Shown piece after piece: positions 61,971 through 64,000 of a stretch of DNA of 64,000 nt. Below the pieces are notes generated by a model that saw only the letters and a list, made by a program, of their open reading frames with translations, did no database searches and was not told the origin of the DNA. The DNA is taken from contig CAYWKV010000002.1 in NCBI GenBank assembly GCA_964458835.1, positions 1-64,000 on the forward strand. The letters are read 5' to 3'. A program made the translations under genes and the position numbers. Numbering within the stretch: position 1 is the first letter of the stretch; each line of letters opens with the position of its first letter. This DNA is from JAHJQQ01 sp964458835. Lineage in GTDB: Bacteria > Pseudomonadota > Gammaproteobacteria > Thiohalobacterales > Thiohalobacteraceae.

Positions 61971-62537
61971 CTAGCCGAGGGTGTCGTCGTGGGAAAGGTC
62001 GATCGCCGGCCCGCTGCCGCCCTGCCGCAGACGCCGGATCACCCGGGCCTCGACCAGCAGTTCCGGCAGGTCCAGCGGGGCGGAACCGGTGTCCGTCAAG
62101 AGCAGCATCCGCAGCAATTCATGGCGCTTGAGCAGGGCGAAGTAGTCCGCCGGGTCCAGGCCGGGGATCAGCAGGGCGAACGCCCGGTCGAGATGCGGGA
62201 GCGCGCCGCTGCGCTTGCGGCTGACCAGCAGCTGACCGTAGATCAATTCCACCAGCGGCCTGGCATCCCGCGGCGCAGTCGCCATCAGGCTGCGGTAGTC
62301 CAGCTCCACCGGCCGCCCCGACCAGTACTGCCCGATCAGACCGCCCAGACGCGGTCGCCAGGCTTCGCCTCCGCCCGCCAGGGCGCGCTGTGCCGTGCGA
62401 TGCGCCGCCTGGGTCAGCGCGGCGGCGGCCTCGCCCGACATGGGCGTCGCGTACCAGCCCGCGAGCGGCAATGCCGCGGACGGCTCCAGCCACACGGATT
62501 CCGCGACGCGATGGTCAGATGCATCCGAAGAACTCAT
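61971..62537 (-). CDS. Hypothetical protein
   Basis: A 188-residue soluble, Leu/Ala/Arg-rich helical protein. No known motif, signal peptide or membrane segment is seen; features include LYGWYATPMSGEAAAALTQA-like sequence and a C-terminal acidic tail (AIDLSHDDTLG). The ATG at 62537 was chosen because GGGG lies 5 bases upstream and the earlier in-frame codons lie in a CCACGGAA repeat. Its function is unknown. Confidence 0.65.
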   Translation of the reverse strand: MSSSDASDHRVAESVWLEPSAALPLAGWYATPMSGEAAAALTQAAHRTAQRALAGGGEAWRPRLGGLIGQYWSGRPVELDYRSLMATAPRDARPLVELIYGQLLVSRKRSGALPHLDRAFALLIPGLDPADYFALLKRHELLRMLLLTDTGSAPLDLPELLVEARVIRRLRQGGSGPAIDLSHDDTLG

Positions 62538-62547
62538 TTCAACCCCG

Positions 62548-62674
62548 CCGACACACGGAAGACACGGAAGCGAGACCACGTCGCGAAGCTCCGACTCGGC
62601 ACTTGGCGGGTAAGCTGGGCTGTGGTGTGAAGCATGTGGTCTCGTCCGTGGTTTTCCGTGTGCTTCCGTGGCGA
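62548..62674. repeat. CCACGGAA-family inverted repeat, copy 5
   Basis: Left CGACACACGGAAGACACGGAA, right TTTTCCGTGTGCTTCCGTGG. The middle contains CACGTCGCGAAGCTCCGACT and GTGTGAAGCATGTGG, shared with copies 1 and 3. It lies upstream of the hypothetical gene. Confidence 0.85.
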
Positions 62675-62821
62675 ACACGGTTTTTGGGATAAAGACAGAG
62701 TCCGCTCGCCCCCGGCACATCCGTGGTCATGCTAGCACGCGTCCGGCGGCCCGCGCCGTGACGCCTGCGGCCTCAGCGGGTACACTCGGCTTCCGATTTC
62801 CCATAGACGAGGGCGGCGGCA

Positions 62822-63841
62822 GTGAGCGAGTTCGACACCGGCAGGGGCGGCTTTCCGCAGATCCGCATGCGGCGCATGCGCCGCGACGCATTCTCGCGGC
62901 GGCTGATGCGCGAACACCGGTTGACCGCGGACGACCTTATCTGCCCCATGTTCGTCGTCGAAGGCAGCGGCCAGCACGAACCCGTCGCGTCCATGCCGGG
63001 CGTCGAACGCCTCAGCATCGACCAGCTGCTCGGGGAGGCCGCCGAACTGGTCGCACTGGGCATCCCTGCCGTCGCCCTGTTTCCGGTGACGCCGGCCGAC
63101 TGCAAGAGCGAAGACGCGCGCGAGGCCTTCAACCCCGACGGTCTGGCGCAGCGCGCGGTGCGTGCGCTCAAGCAGGCCCACCCGGAACTCGGGGTGATCA
63201 CGGACGTGGCGCTCGACCCCTTCACCACCCATGGCCAGGACGGACTGGTCGATGGCTCCGGCTACGTGCTCAACGACGAGACCGTCGAGGTGCTGGTGAA
63301 ACAGGCGCTGTCACACGCCGCCGCCGGTGCCGATGTGGTCGCGCCGTCGGACATGATGGATGGCCGCATCGGCCGCATCCGCACCGCGCTGGAGGAGGCC
63401 GGCCACACCCACACCCGCATCCTCGCCTATTCGGCCAAGTACGCCTCCAGCTTCTACGGGCCGTTCCGGGATGCCGTGGGTTCCGCGGCGAACCTCGGCA
63501 CCGGCGACAAGTACAGCTATCAGATGGACCCGGCCAACAGCGACGAGGCGCTGTGGGAGGTCGCCCTGGACCTGGAGGAGGGCGCCGACATGATCATGGT
63601 CAAGCCGGGCATGCCTTACCTCGATATCGTGCGGCGCGTGAAGGACCGGTTCGGTGCGCCGACCTTCGTCTATCAGGTCAGCGGCGAATACGCCATGCTC
63701 AAGGCCGCCAGCCTGAACGGCTGGCTGAACGAGCGTGCGGTGGTGCTCGAATCCCTGCTGGGCTTCAAGCGCGCAGGCGCCGACGGCATCTTGACCTATT
63801 TCGCCAAGCAGGCAGCCGCCTGGCTGCGCGAATCGGACTGA
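62822..63841 (+). CDS. hemB: Porphobilinogen synthase
   Basis: A 339-residue enzyme joining two 5-aminolevulinate molecules in haem synthesis. The active-site lysine motifs are AYSAKYASSFYGPFRDA and MIMVKPGMPYLD. The metal loop reads DVALDPFTTHGQDGLVD, Asp-rich with no Cys triad, so it belongs to the Mg-dependent class as in Pseudomonas. The GTG at 62822 is the likely start. A 284-base spacer precedes it. Confidence 0.96.
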   Translation: MSEFDTGRGGFPQIRMRRMRRDAFSRRLMREHRLTADDLICPMFVVEGSGQHEPVASMPGVERLSIDQLLGEAAELVALGIPAVALFPVTPADCKSEDAREAFNPDGLAQRAVRALKQAHPELGVITDVALDPFTTHGQDGLVDGSGYVLNDETVEVLVKQALSHAAAGADVVAPSDMMDGRIGRIRTALEEAGHTHTRILAYSAKYASSFYGPFRDAVGSAANLGTGDKYSYQMDPANSDEALWEVALDLEEGADMIMVKPGMPYLDIVRRVKDRFGAPTFVYQVSGEYAMLKAASLNGWLNERAVVLESLLGFKRAGADGILTYFAKQAAAWLRESD

Positions 63842-63905
63842 CACCCCCCGGCACAATTTTCAGGGTACAATCGCGCCGGTCATTCCGAGCCCTCGAGGTA
63901 CCGGC

Positions 63906-64000
63906 ATGGTACGCACCACGATCTCCAGCCTGTTCGGCGTCTCGCCGATCCGGCCCCTGCAGCGGCAGATGGCCGCCGTCATCGACTGCGTGCAGACGCT
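63906..64000 (+). CDS. DUF47/PhoU-like protein, partial
   Basis: Only 31 full codons are in the window. The N-terminus MVRTTISSLFGVSPIRPLQR matches the TIGR00153/DUF47 family start (ISSLFGxSPxxPLQ). Members are PhoU-like and usually sit before a low-affinity phosphate transporter (Pit). A GAGGTACC site precedes the ATG. The rest runs off the window. Confidence 0.75.
   Translation, partial: MVRTTISSLFGVSPIRPLQRQMAAVIDCVQT

Overview
The window is 64 kb of high-GC chromosomal DNA from a gammaproteobacterium. Gene order points to a Chromatiales-like or Ectothiorhodospira-like, possibly sulfur-oxidising, respiratory lineage. The supporting blocks are hisBHAFIE-tatABC, rsmB-fmt-def-(LysM)-dprA-smg-topA-tsaC-hemF, ntrY-ntrX-trkA-trkH, fnr beside ccoNOQP, and a DsrE2 plus rhodanese pair. 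Nearly everything is core metabolism. I see no prophage, insertion sequence, CRISPR array, rRNA or tRNA. The sequence comes from a draft assembly, with N gaps at 23415-23424 and 25154-25253 and suspicious homopolymer tracts at 23361-23414 and 51711-51779.

Layout: 1-8.9 kb holds gltA, rnd, a DUF1289 protein, an SseB-like protein, an ABC-F ATPase (yheS), a Met-rich secreted protein, a PhoX-like protein and an FMN reductase. 8.9-20 kb holds a secreted GlcG/HbpS protein, a chemoreceptor, a YchJ-like protein, an HDOD protein, an RND efflux pair, a pentapeptide protein and a DUF255 protein. 20-26 kb is the leftward his-tat operon, whose spacers are loaded with repeats. 26-33.7 kb is an oxygen-response block: fnr, an OmpW porin, cbb3 oxidase ccoNOQP, ccoG and fixH, with FNR-like boxes before fnr and ompW. 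33.8-39.7 kb holds dtd, pip, dsrE2, a rhodanese, ttcA, an acyltransferase and a TPR-like protein. 39.7-47.5 kb holds a methyltransferase, trkH, trkA, ntrX, ntrY and a DUF4390 protein. 47.5-59.5 kb is translation and DNA-processing housekeeping plus a diguanylate cyclase, hemF and oxyR. 59.5-61.5 kb is a rubrerythrin-rubredoxin-reductase operon behind a textbook OxyR operator. The end holds a predicted structured RNA, a hypothetical gene, hemB and the start of a DUF47/PhoU-like gene.

Themes: genes for low oxygen (fnr, cco, ompW), peroxide (oxyR, rubrerythrin system) and haem (hemF, hemB, HbpS-like) sit close together. The most unusual material is non-coding: a candidate sigma54-type structured RNA at 61482-61825, a plus-strand terminator with no gene in front of it at 35696-35726, and at least four families of dispersed intergenic repeats.
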